From Paraglomus occultum (Eukaryota; Glomeromycota; Glomeromycetes; Paraglomerales; Paraglomeraceae), in contig CAJVPJ010000566.1 in NCBI GenBank assembly GCA_910592205.1, positions 1 to 21,763 on the forward strand: 21,763 nt of DNA, written 5' to 3'. Positions within the stretch are counted from its first letter, which is position 1. Every line of letters starts with the position of its first letter. The notes beneath the pieces were generated by a model. The model ran no database searches and was not told the origin of the DNA. It saw nothing but the letters and a program-made list of their open reading frames with translations. Shown piece by piece: positions 1-11,963 of the stretch. Position numbers and translations under genes: made by a program.

Positions 1-1142
1 TCATTTGGTTCAATTTCCAATGACTTGTTGAGATCAGCCAATGCAATATGATATAGTCCAAGATGGAAACAAACAGTACCCCGTATTTTCAATGCATGTG
101 CATTATTTGGTTTTATCTCTAATGATTTGTTGAGATCAATCAATGAACTATCATATTGTCCTAGATCAAGATAGAGGTTTCCCCTTATTGTCAATGCATC
201 AACTAAATCATGATCAATCTCTAATGACTTGTTTAAATCAAGTAATGCATTATGGTACTGTTTGAGCATGTAATATGTCTTACCCCTATACATTAATGTC
301 TCTTTTTTATCAGGATCAATATCCAATGACTTGTTGAGATCACTTAATGCATTGCCATATTGTTTAAGATTACAATAAATATGCCCTCTCACACTCAATG
401 CAAATGCATTGTCTGGTTCAAGCTCCAATGCTTTATTAAGATCACTTAATGCATGATCATACCATTTGAGATCATTGTAGATGTCTCCTCTTATGGCCAA
501 TGCATAAGCATTATTTTGTTCAATTTCCAATGCTTTGTTAACATCATTCAATGCATTGTCATACTGTTCAAGCATACCATACGTGTTAGCCCTTTCACTC
601 AATGCATCTGCATTATTTGGTTCAATATCCAATGATTTGTTGAGATCTATTAATGCATTGTCATATTGGTCTAGTAATTTATAGACCTCTCCCCTTCTAC
701 TTAATGCCCATGCATTATTTGGCTCAATCTCTAGTGATTTGTTGAGATCTATTAATGCATTGTCACATTGTTTTAGTAATTTATAGACATCTCCCCTTAT
801 TTTCAATGCCCGTGCATTATTTGGTTCAATTTCCAATGATTTGTTGAGATCTATTAATGCATTGTCATATCGTTTTAGTAATTTATAGACATCTCCCCTT
901 GTACTCAATGTCCATGCATCATTTGGTTCAAACGCCAATGATTTGTTGAGATCTATTAATGCATTATCATGTTGTTTTAGTAATTTATAGACATCTCCCC
1001 TTGTACTCAATGCCCATGCATTATTTGGCTCAATCTCTAGTGATTTGTTGAGATCTATTAATGCATCATCATATCGTTTTAGTGATTTATAGACATCTCC
1101 CCTTCTACTTAATGCCCATGCATCATTTGGTTCAATCTTTAA
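1..1142 (-). repeat. 102-bp tandem array encoding TPR units
   Basis: Eleven complete 34-residue TPR units and the start of a twelfth lie in the last exon of the kinase gene. A typical unit reads RGDVYKLLKQYDNALIDLNK with a preceding LEIEPNNAWALS. Units between about 610 and 1142 are much closer to one another at the DNA level than units below 600. A 40-bp stretch around 718-758 recurs at about 1024-1064, an offset of 306 bp (three units). This points to recent duplication or gene conversion inside the array. TPRs form helical solenoids that bind other proteins. Confidence 0.9.
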
Positions 1143-2339
1143 TAATTCATTAAGATTATTCAATTCATCATAACATTTCAACCTCTTATAAGCAGTTTCA
1201 CAACATGGCCGCCGACCAGGGTCTTCATCCCAACATTCTGAGTACAGATTAACATACTCTTTGGATGTTCCAGGAAATGGAGAATCACGAAAACCATTAA
1301 CTCTGCATATAATAATTTGAAAAACTTCTGTGCATCCACCACACGGAATTTGCCCAGTAGATAATTCCCACAGTATTACTCCAAGACTAAATATATCAGA
1401 CTTCTTTCCACGTTCATACAAACTGTTGTTTAAAGATGCCGGATCCTTGTATGCTGGTGCACCATTGCCATGTGACTTAGACATTGCTTGTTTCAAGACA
1501 CTTGATAAGCCAAAGTCAGTTATTTTTGCGACACCTGATTTAATAAGAATGTTACTGGAAGACTAGATACATAAACGTATGCCGTTAGCTTAAATGTTGA
1601 GTGTGAATTCAAGCAATACAATTAATATGTGCAATAAATACCAAATCCTTGTGAATAATGTCAAGTTCATGTAAATATTTCAATCCATTGGTAATTTCTA
1701 AGCCCAACTTGTATTTGTCTTTCCAAGTCAAATCTTTAAAGTATTGCTCTAAGTGTTTGCGTAAGCTTCCACCGTCGGCCAGTTCAAAGATCATATGATA
1801 GCTATTGTCTTTGTCTGTTTATTATTATGTGTAAAAAGTAGAATGAGATTGAAAGATCATCTCGGTATGAAGTCAATAAACTATAATCATAAACAAACCT
1901 TTGTATAAACCTAAAAAGCGAATAATGTTAGGATGGTTGTTCGCTTCCTTGTGGTGTTTTAACTAGCGCATGAATTTATGCCAATAATTAATCTAAGCCT
2001 AAATATAAACTTAACGAGCGTAACAGAAAATATAAACACCTCTTTGACGAATTGTCGGTACAAATCTTCTTCACAATTCCCATGTTTGTCTGAATGTAGA
2101 ATTTTCACAGCAACTGGCATGCCAGAGGAATGATTGTGCCACTCGCCTAGCATCGTCCTGGTAGTAAATTCGAAACTGCTGCCTGGCCTTACCGTCGCCT
2201 TATACACCACTCCATATCCTCCAATACCAATATGTTTGAGGTCTAATGCTATATCCCATTCTGGACAGCAACTGATTGAACCATCTTGAATGCTTGCGTG
2301 CAGCCAGTCTTTGTACGAATTGTTTGCTATTTGAGACAT
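1..2339 (-). CDS. Protein kinase fused to a TPR repeat array (3' end cut by the window)
   Basis: Predicted protein kinase followed by at least eleven tetratricopeptide repeats. My exons are 2339-2040, 1962-1899, 1814-1642 and 1562 to beyond base 1, giving about 699 visible residues in one frame. The kinase domain covers about residues 34-305: glycine loop GIGGYGVVYKA, ATP-anchoring lysine in VAVKIL (K78), catalytic loop HKDL (176-179) followed by SSSN, DFG at 195-197, and SDIFSLGVILWEL near 234-246. All key catalytic residues are present, but HRD is HKD and the APE motif is not conventional. TPR units of 34 residues run from residue 320 to the cut end. The start is the ATG at 2337-2339, shortly before the glycine loop. 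The first intron has a weak donor (GTGTTT); the second donor is GTTTGT. Kinase-TPR and kinase-Sel1 fusions are an expanded group in arbuscular mycorrhizal fungi. A signalling role is inferred and the substrate is unknown. Confidence 0.85.
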
Positions 2340-2702
2340 TGTTAAAGACGCAAAGTAATTGCAGGACAGTCAACTGCAAAGTAACCTTGTGTAACTCGAA
2401 CGACCATGTCGTCATACCATCGGGGCATATACAGTCAAAGCTCGTTATAATAGGACTATGTTCGCATTATAAAGAGAAATTTTTTTAGAACACTATTTTT
2501 TAATATTAAAAATTGCTTGTTATAATAGATTTTTATAGTAAATCGCGTTATTAGCTATAATGGAATTTTTTATGAATCGTCTATAACACAACTAATCGCA
2601 TTATAATGGAAATATGGATTCAGCCAATAGGATGGGAGGAATATTAATATGATTTAACACTTGACATATCTAAAAGAATAAAATGCACAGAAACGTCAAC
2701 TA

Positions 2703-2917
2703 TGTCTTGACAAGGAGAAAAAGCCTACACCAACGAATGGCGAACTTGCATCAAGTATAGAATCAAGGGAAAATTCGTCTCCGCAATCTTAATAGCAAAA
2801 GAAAAAGTGGCATGTAACGAATTCTGATGAATACTGTTCAGTTGAAGCGTAATCGGCCCTCAAAATATGAGAACGTTGAACGCGCCTTGTGGAGTTGGGC
2901 AAAGTGTATTATCCTGT
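2703..2917 (+). pseudogene. CENP-B/Tigger transposase N-terminal fragment, frameshifted
   Basis: Three neighbouring reading frames carry consecutive parts of a helix-turn-helix DNA-binding region of pogo/Tigger transposases. The first piece ends at 2756, where the frame shifts to the second (stop at 2825-2827). The third starts near 2827 and stops at 2918. The order and spacing match the family: a first HTH, then a basic linker leading into the CENP-B HTH with the pattern KxNRPSKYExVExALxxW. At least two frameshifts separate the pieces. The fragment lies about 270 bp inside the left terminal repeat, in the expected orientation. Confidence 0.55.
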
Positions 2918-3063
2918 AATCTCGATATCGGTGCTGTTTTGAAGAAAAGCAATCGGCTTTAGTATTGATAGTCATGGGAAAGTTTATATATGAAATTCTC
3001 GTTTTGAAATCAATCGCTCCTATGACAAGTCACATGTTGATGTTGCATATCCCCATACTCTAT

Positions 3064-3339
3064 ATTAATATTATTAAACCCATTTTTTCCTTCTTTATTT
3101 TTTCTCTGGCTTTTCTTTAATCGTTTAATAACTGAGCAGTATCTTGAAGGAGTGTTTTATCCAAAGCGCCGTTTGGTTTTAAAAGATTACTATCAAAGAT
3201 AACCTTTTCTTCAGGTTTAAGAGTTCCTCCATGATAATTTGAATATTCTTTCGCCTCATTTTCGGTGTTAATATTATTTTTATTGAATGCCATGATTTTA
3301 ATTCCTATATTATATATTTTAATAATTAATATTATTAAA
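3064..3339. repeat. 15-bp direct repeats flanking a 246-bp segment
   Basis: ATTAATATTATTAAA occurs at 3064-3078 and again at 3325-3339. The transposase-like sequence on the left ends just before the first copy, and the segment between holds the 58-aa ORF. The arrangement could be a target-site duplication of a nested insertion. The motif is pure A/T in an AT-rich region, so chance is possible. Confidence 0.35.
3117..3293 (-). CDS. Small hypothetical ORF (58 aa) inside the transposon remnant
   Basis: An ATG-to-TAA ORF of 58 codons beginning MAFNKNNINTENEAKEYSNY and ending QDTAQLLND. It is hydrophilic and mixed in composition, with no signal peptide or membrane segment, and looks more protein-like than most chance ORFs in this AT-rich region. 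It sits between two 15-bp direct repeats (3064-3078 and 3325-3339), so it may have arrived as its own insertion. I do not recognise the family. It could be an exon of a larger gene, a multicopy small protein carried by a repeat, or chance. Confidence 0.3.
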   Translation of the reverse strand: MAFNKNNINTENEAKEYSNYHGGTLKPEEKVIFDSNLLKPNGALDKTLLQDTAQLLND

Positions 3340-3420
3340 AGATTAAATATAAAGATTTAATAGAAACAAACGAAAACCAATAAACAATAAAGTAAAAAAT
3401 TTGCGGTTGACTGTATATTT

Positions 3421-4751
3421 TTATTCATTATCAGTATAGATTGGTTTGGAACAAGTAATATCCTTGAATTCATCTCTAACGAATGGGCGAATATTATGAT
3501 AAAGATATTCTTGCCTTTATAATCCAAAAGAGGCGGAGTTAGAACCAAAATAGAAAAAGACTTAATCTCTTTGGTAATTTTGGAAACACTTGCTTTTCTG
3601 GTTTTCAATAGCTTAAATTCAGTATACGAACTATTAACAACCAGATGGGCTTTGACAGCCCCAGGATTAGCTGCTTCAAATAGAAAATGCTGATATTTTT
3701 GTAAACCACTCAAAATACAGAATTAAGATCTAAATATTGAAACCTTTGCCGTTTTCATAGCACTGAGCTTTGTTTAATCTTGCTGTACTCGATTTTTTCA
3801 CAACCTCAACAATATGACCCACGCAATTTACTGTTGCCTTTCCGTAGAGCTTTTTAATCAATCCGAAACTACCATCACATTTGAATTTAGTATGTCCTGG
3901 TACCATAAAATTTAACTCGATACATTCGCAATAACCACAAATTAACAAATACAAGTAAAATCAAATGGTAGCATTATTTTTATTCTGTCCTCCTGCATTA
4001 TCGCAATTGGTCTTAAATACTTTTCAATTTCTTAATTCCATCGAATACCATGCTCAGGGTACCATTAGGACCTTTGCCGATAATTTCGTCTTTATCGAGA
4101 ACGTAATTAATTTGTTCGCGTACTGCCTCATCTTGGATACCAAATAAATGCACTTTACATGGACTGAGATAATAAATTTTACTTATTTGTTGATCGAAAT
4201 GTGGAACGTGAATGTTTTTCGCTCAATCATAGCTGTAACGTCAACGGTACAATAATCAGCTTTACCTCTTATTATAAACTGCTTATCTACTAATTTTCTT
4301 TGTTCTTCTGCAAATTTCGTATTTTTGTCGTAATAGTTTCTCTCTAATTTAGCCTTAACTAAATGTTCTTTGAAATTTTTTAGTAAATTTTTCGCTTCTA
4401 AGCATTATACTGTAAGTCATTCCGAAAATGTTGGCATGTGTCACATAAATCCGTTTTTGGACTCATGATTTGAATATAAGGCGTTAATTGGTGCCATAAC
4501 TTGCGAAACGCATCATATTTTAACAACTTCAATGTACTACCGTTTCCGAGACCTGCAATAAAATCACGATAGACTGATTTGTAACTCGTTTCCAATAGTG
4601 TAAGCGATTGAGTAATGCGATTGACACCTCTACCAGGACTGGGTAATTTATGAATTTCGGCATAGTTTTCAAGAAAATTTTTCACGGCGTTAGCAATGGT
4701 TATTAGTAAAATTAGAAATTCATTAACTGGTGTTGGGTCTAAGAAGAACAT
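3421..4751 (-). pseudogene. Broken transposase-like gene (DUF7869-type, RNase H-fold-like)
   Basis: Pieces of one protein lie in order on the minus strand in several frames. The N-terminal piece (4751-4398) contains KLPSPGRGVNRITQSL and the cysteine motif TDLCDTCQHFRN. Next come KNFKEHLVKAKLERNYYDKN near 4375-4310, then KVHLFGIQDEAVREQINYVL near 4160-4100 with a following GKGPNG. The core piece holds NCDNAGGQNKNNATI and PGHTKFKCDGSFGLIKKLYG (about 4020-3860). The last pieces are KYQHFLFEAANPGAVKAHLV and a tail ending CSKPIYTDNE at 3421-3423. CDNxGGQNKN followed by GHTKFxCD is characteristic of a widespread transposon-associated family. An in-frame TGA at 3961-3963 falls where the family usually has Trp. 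Frameshifts occur near 4395, 4190, 4030 and 3733. It is clearly non-functional as sequenced. I see no terminal repeats of its own. Confidence 0.65.
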
Positions 4752-4947
4752 AGTAGTGTACTACCGGAGAAATAAACAGAACATTATAAACTTTTTATTA
4801 TATATTATACTTGCTGTTTATGTTCAAAATGAATAGCTAAGATCTTTTCTTCAACATTACTGCAGTATGAAAGATTACATGTTTGGTGTATTAATATTTT
4901 ATATTTATTGCTTAAATTTACTCACTGTTTTTAACATCTTTATGTGT
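4752..4947. other. AT-rich spacer with Sel1-gene 3' signal
   Basis: Spacer between the broken transposase gene and the Sel1 gene. On the minus strand an AATAAA lies at 4904-4909, about 40 nt past the Sel1 stop codon and well placed as its polyadenylation signal. No coding or repeat signal was seen otherwise. Confidence 0.4.
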
Positions 4948-6129
4948 TCAATCTTTTCTCTCTTCTGTTTTCAAAAAAGGATACACCTTATTATGTGTTT
5001 TAGTATATCCTTGTTCAGCTGCTTTTCCATATAGTTCATGTGCCTTTTGAATGTCTACATTTACCCCAATTCCATATTCATAATGCAGGCCAAGAATATA
5101 TTGTGCATAAGTATTACCTTTTTTGGCTGCTGCTTGATACAAGTTGACTATAGATTTGATGTCAAAATTAAATCCAGCAATTTGACCATAATATTTACCA
5201 TTTTCAAATTTTACTGACATATGTGCTTGATTTACTGCAATTTCATATAATTCAGCTGCTTTTTGTTCATCTTTTTCTACTCCTGTTCCTTCTTCATAAC
5301 ATATAGCAAGGTTATATTGAGCCATGGGACATCCTTGAATAGCAGCTTTTTGAAACAACTCGATCGCTTTTTGTTCATCTTTTTCTACCCCACTACCATT
5401 TTTATAATGTAGAGCAAGTCTAGTTTGAGAGCTGACGTTTCCTTGTTCAGCTGCTTTTTTATACCATTTGATTGCTTGCTGCTCATCTTTTCTTATTCCA
5501 GTCCCATGTGCATAACACTCGGCAAGATTATGCTGAGCACCAGGATGTCCTTGTTCAGCGGCTTCTTTATACCATTCAACTGCTTTTCGTTCATTTTTTT
5601 CTACTCCGGTTCCATTTTCATAAAATACCGCAAGATTATGTTGAGCACCAGGGTATCCTTGTTCGGCTGCTTCTTGATATAATTTAGCTGCTTTTTGTTC
5701 ATCTTTTTCTATCCCAATTCCGTCTGCATAACATACAGCAAGGTTATGCTGAGCCCAGGAATCTCCTTGTTCAGCTGCTTCTTGATACCATTCAACTGCT
5801 TTCCGTTCATCTTTTTCTACTCCAATTCCCTTTGCATAATATAAACCAAGGTTAAGTTGAGCATCGGCATATCCTTGTTCGGCTGCCTTTTGATATAGTT
5901 CAAACGCCTTTCGTTCACTTTTTTCTACCCCAACTCCATGACTATGAGCTATAGCAAGATTATATTGAGCCATGGCAAAACCTTGTTCGGCTGCTTTTTG
6001 GTAATACTCGACTGCTTTTAGTTCATCTGCTTTTACGCCAATTCCATTATGGTAGCATATGGCAAGATTATACTGAGCGCTGGCATCTCCTTGTTCAGCT
6101 GCATCTCGATACGACTCGAATTGATTCAT
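4948..6129 (-). CDS. Sel1-like repeat (SLR) protein, 393 aa
   Basis: A single uninterrupted ORF consisting almost wholly of Sel1-like repeats of 36 residues. The unit pattern is AAEQGYxxAQxNLAxxYxxG, then GVEKDExKAxxxYQK. Ten units can be counted plus a partial eleventh. The ninth (starting AVNQAHMSVKFENG) is degenerate, with Gln/Leu/Gly positions lost, while the tenth is canonical again. The frame is open upstream to a GTG at 6147, but the first ATG, at 6127-6129 (MNQFESYRDAAEQG), is the plausible start. No signal peptide, membrane segment or kinase domain is present. SLR proteins act as scaffolds or adaptors, for example yeast Skt5 and Hrd3 and bacterial effectors. In mycorrhizal fungi the family is large and often joined to kinases. 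The specific partner is unknown. An upstream non-homologous exon cannot be excluded. Confidence 0.8.
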   Translation of the reverse strand: MNQFESYRDAAEQGDASAQYNLAICYHNGIGVKADELKAVEYYQKAAEQGFAMAQYNLAIAHSHGVGVEKSERKAFELYQKAAEQGYADAQLNLGLYYAKGIGVEKDERKAVEWYQEAAEQGDSWAQHNLAVCYADGIGIEKDEQKAAKLYQEAAEQGYPGAQHNLAVFYENGTGVEKNERKAVEWYKEAAEQGHPGAQHNLAECYAHGTGIRKDEQQAIKWYKKAAEQGNVSSQTRLALHYKNGSGVEKDEQKAIELFQKAAIQGCPMAQYNLAICYEEGTGVEKDEQKAAELYEIAVNQAHMSVKFENGKYYGQIAGFNFDIKSIVNLYQAAAKKGNTYAQYILGLHYEYGIGVNVDIQKAHELYGKAAEQGYTKTHNKVYPFLKTEERKD

Positions 6130-7647
6130 TACTTGGTAAAAATTCACTTTGTAATAGCAACAACGTCCACTTTGAAGTTTCTCGGCATTGAAATATTAGT
6201 GTAACACGTTACATCCAATGAAGTGATGCCCGATAACAATCGCAATGTGTCGTGCATGTCCACATAATTTATGCATTATTAAACTTCTCCTTTTTAATAA
6301 TATCTTCCTTTTCGGGCGTGCTATACCAGAGAATCAAATAATAAGAATTGCAAACTAACTAACAGCGACAATTGGCCTTCGCAAGGGCGATTAAGTTGCT
6401 TCCCATTGGAACTGTCTAAACTAATATACGTCGTTATGGAGATTCAGAATCCCATAAGAAAAGAAGCAGCAGCAGGCCTGGGTTAAATTGTTTGGTGATA
6501 GTGAACAAAAAACCTGAATCTCCTGTTAAACCACTTATAGAAAATATGTCTTAGTATTAGATTTCACGTTGTGGTGACGAGACCGCTTATTAATGAAAAC
6601 AATGGCAGTATCGATTTAACTAGTGGATATTTAGCGTCTGTTTTTGTTTCATTATTTTCTTCCATAATAATAAGACACTTTTTTATATACAGTGTTAGGA
6701 AGAATATGATTACCCTTGGTCGACAATCGCCACACTCTCGTATCTAGTGAATATGCCTCCGCCAATTAAATAATTGTATTCTACGACATTTCTTTGTCAG
6801 TTTTGGAAATAAATGATCTGGTTACCATAATGCTAAATGACACAATTTGATTACATTCTAGTATTAAAGTCATTGCTTGAAAATTATACTAGCTAAACGC
6901 CCATAACATGAGATGTTTAGCAATCATCCATGTTCGGATTTGGATCTTCATGTCTCAGAGATTTCCCCCATATTTTTGAAGTGTTCCCCTATCGAAAACA
7001 TTCTCTTTGGATAACAGTTTTATTTATTCGGTTTACTTTAAATACGTCAATGTAAAACGTGAGAATACTAAACAGTATTGATAACGATTTGAATGAAAAT
7101 ACCCGAGTTTTGTATGACAGGGCAATGGTTCAATTAAACTGGGACCCGTTGATTAAATTTCTGAAAATAGACACAGAAGTGTATTTTTATTTCGACATAG
7201 CCTCACAAAACTCCAACTTCTCTTCCCCATTCCATTATCAATTCTCTGGTAATAAATAGACAAACTACCAAACCTTAACGTAAAGGTAACGACGTTTATA
7301 AATACGATCAGATTACTCCACACGAGGTGCAATATATCGTTTTACAGAGAAAGCAAAGCGCTGGAATAATTGTCTCGATTGCGTAATACCGATCGAGTCA
7401 TATGGCGTACACAGGCTCAGCATGACCCACGTTTAGGAACAGCTATTGTTTACTAATGGTTGTCCAAAAAAAATTACAAGATTAAAGAAAAAGTATTAAA
7501 AGTGTGACGATAACACAGAATCGACGACAAAAAAACATGTTAACAGTGGAATCTTTCCATGTTTCGTAAATGTTTTTATATAAGTTCTGACTCTCAAGTT
7601 TTAAAAGGTTTACAACCCTTTGCTCAAATAGACATTTCTAAATAATA
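6130..7647. other. Gene-free AT-rich interval with possible transposon debris
   Basis: No intact gene was found in these 1.5 kb. A TA-CAGTGTTAGG motif near 6690 resembles the end of a Tc1-like element, and 7299-7440 encodes a short helix-turn-helix-like fragment (KYDQITPHEVQYIVLQRKQS, then in another frame AYTGSA). Both are weak. The interval separates repeat-family and transposon sequence on the left from conserved genes on the right. Confidence 0.4.
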
Positions 7648-8636
7648 TCATCGGCCAACCTTTTTACCCCGACCACGCTTAGGCACACCTCCAGACGTCG
7701 GACCGGTAGTCGTAGCCGCATTAGCCGAAGTATCTGATGGACGTCGGCCACGGCCACGACGTGCAGCCACCCTCGTTGGTGTGGGTGGTTCGTTTAGTTC
7801 TGATTTCTTTGGAGCACGCGTTGGACGCTTTGGCTTCCTTGTTGCGGCCTCTGATTAACAGCAAGATCGGAAGCATTATGAACAAGTATGGTTAAAATAC
7901 TACCAGGCGTGGACAAAGATAAAAACATCTCGACCTTCTGTTTCGGGCGTTGTTACTGAGGAAGGCGTACTGGAGGGTGTCGGGGAAGAGTCACGCCTCC
8001 TACCAGGCCTCATCTGTATTGGTGGTGGTGTGCTCCCACTTGACATGGATGGTTTTCTCTGATCTGGTATAAGATGATCATATTCTTCATTTGGTAAACT
8101 GAATTCGGTTAGCGAATTGGTTTCATTATCCTCGTCCTCGTACTCGTACTCCTTGGTGTGAGATATAAAAGCATGTTAATAGATTCGAATCAGAGATATT
8201 TTAATGTAGCGTCCTCACTATATCCGAGTTATATCTTCACCATATCGTCTAACAAATCCAAAGCAAAATACTGAGATAATCTCTCCCAAAGTTCGGGTAT
8301 TGTAAGCTTTACTGGGCTGTTTGCATTAAAGTCTCTGTGTATATTAAGCATGCGGAAATGCTTGTGCATGCCTTGAGGAAGGAACATACACATAAAAAGT
8401 TAGCCTAATCAGACTACTCGGATAGACCAAAAGTAACTCCGTACCGTACCCACAGGTTTATTCTTCATAACAGCGTGGAAGAGGGCGATCTCCATTTTAG
8501 GATCCCAATGGATTCCCGGTGACGAAGCTGAAGTTGACACTTCTGAGGTTGTTGATCCGCCGCCACGGCGCCGTTGGATTCCAAGATCATGCTCTGTTAG
8601 GGGCAATGACTCGAATTGACTAGATTGTTCCGTCAT
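7648..8636 (-). CDS. EAF7: Chromatin modification protein Eaf7 / MRGBP (NuA4 subunit)
   Basis: Subunit of the NuA4 (TIP60) histone acetyltransferase complex, acting in the nucleus. Exons are 8636-8450, 8371-8241, 8151-7935 and 7850-7648, giving 245 residues in one frame. The CT20/Eaf7 domain spans about residues 42-105. It opens with IHWDPKMEIALFHAVMKNKP and crosses the first intron into KPVGMHKHFRMLNIHRDF, which matches the conserved W-x-x-E-x-x-L-F-x-A and KPVG-x-x-(R/K)HF pattern. It ends in PELWERLSQYFALDLLDD. After an acidic EYEYEDEDNE stretch comes a Ser/Pro/Thr-rich region and a basic tail with AT-hook-like RRGRGRRPS and PKRGRGKK. Introns are 79, 89 and 84 nt. The third has an unusual donor (GTCGAG), but its phase and the resulting frame fit. 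The gene is divergent from SSC1. Confidence 0.85.
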
Positions 8637-8914
8637 GAGGCGCAATAGAGGAAACTAAAACTGTAAAGAAAGCAATAAATGACAAGACAAGTGTACATAA
8701 ATATAAATATGTGTACTACTTTCCGATTTGGATCTTTCTGATTTCACGTGACACACAGATTACAGATTTTATTCCCTGCTTTTCGATCTGAACCCAAAAA
8801 ATTTTTTCCCTCTCGCGGGAAATCTTTCTTTTTTGCTCTTAACTCTCCAATTTTTATTCTCGATCTCTCACATAAAGAAAAGTTTTTTAGCTTTCTCATA
8901 AATACAATATCATA
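8637..8914. promoter_or_regulatory. Shared divergent promoter of EAF7 and SSC1
   Basis: Only 278 bp separate the start codons of the two divergent genes, so their promoters must overlap or adjoin. The segment contains one perfect palindrome TCACGTGA (8754-8761), an E-box of the Cbf1/bHLH type, near the middle. A pyrimidine-rich stretch from about 8800 leads to the SSC1 start, typical of fungal 5' leaders. I looked for tandem nGAAn/nTTCn heat-shock elements and saw no convincing trimer. Confidence 0.55.

Positions 8915-11963
<3,049 letters not shown>

Larger units (their letters stand above)
2432..3413 (+). mobile_element. Degraded Tigger/pogo-like (Tc1-mariner superfamily) DNA transposon
   Basis: The left end starts CAGTCAAAGCTCGTTATAAT just after a TA at 2430-2431. 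The right end finishes GCGGTTGACTG at 3413, followed by TA at 3414-3415. The two ends are inverted over CAGTCAA and diverge further in, and TA target duplication is the rule for this superfamily. Inside, on the plus strand, are pieces of a CENP-B-type helix-turn-helix transposase in shifting frames: CLDKEKKPTPTNGELASS at 2703-2756, YRIKGKFVSAILIAKEKV at 2756-2809 and KRNRPSKYENVERALWSW at 2845-2898. No DDE catalytic domain remains, so the element cannot move by itself. About 2450-2610 is AT-rich with repeated GCATTATAA/TATAATGG motifs, as is common in the end regions of such elements. The right boundary is less certain than the left. Confidence 0.6.

Noticed and set aside
1-1142. Regular 102-bp repeats as a possible CRISPR-like or satellite array
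   Set aside because: The repeats keep one open reading frame with the TPR consensus and have no unique spacers.
1330-1566. Plus-strand ORF of 78 aa
   Set aside because: It is antisense to the kinase exon, where the minus strand reads a clear DFG-containing kinase segment.
4745-4765. GTAGTGTACTAC as a terminal inverted repeat of the transposase pseudogene
   Set aside because: It is not a perfect palindrome and has no partner near the other end of the pseudogene.
5425-5687. Two overlapping plus-strand ORFs
   Set aside because: They are antisense to the Sel1 repeat array and repeat with its period.
6127-6147. GTG start for the Sel1 gene (399 aa)
   Set aside because: GTG initiation is not expected in a fungal nuclear gene. 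The ATG at 6129 begins shortly before the first repeat.
7059-7259. 66-aa plus-strand ORF
   Set aside because: It begins with GTG, has no recognised domain and lies in a gap with decayed repeats.
8178-8192. GATTCGAATC as a possible tRNA B box
   Set aside because: It lies within an EAF7 intron, and no A box, acceptor stem or anticodon arm can be folded around it.
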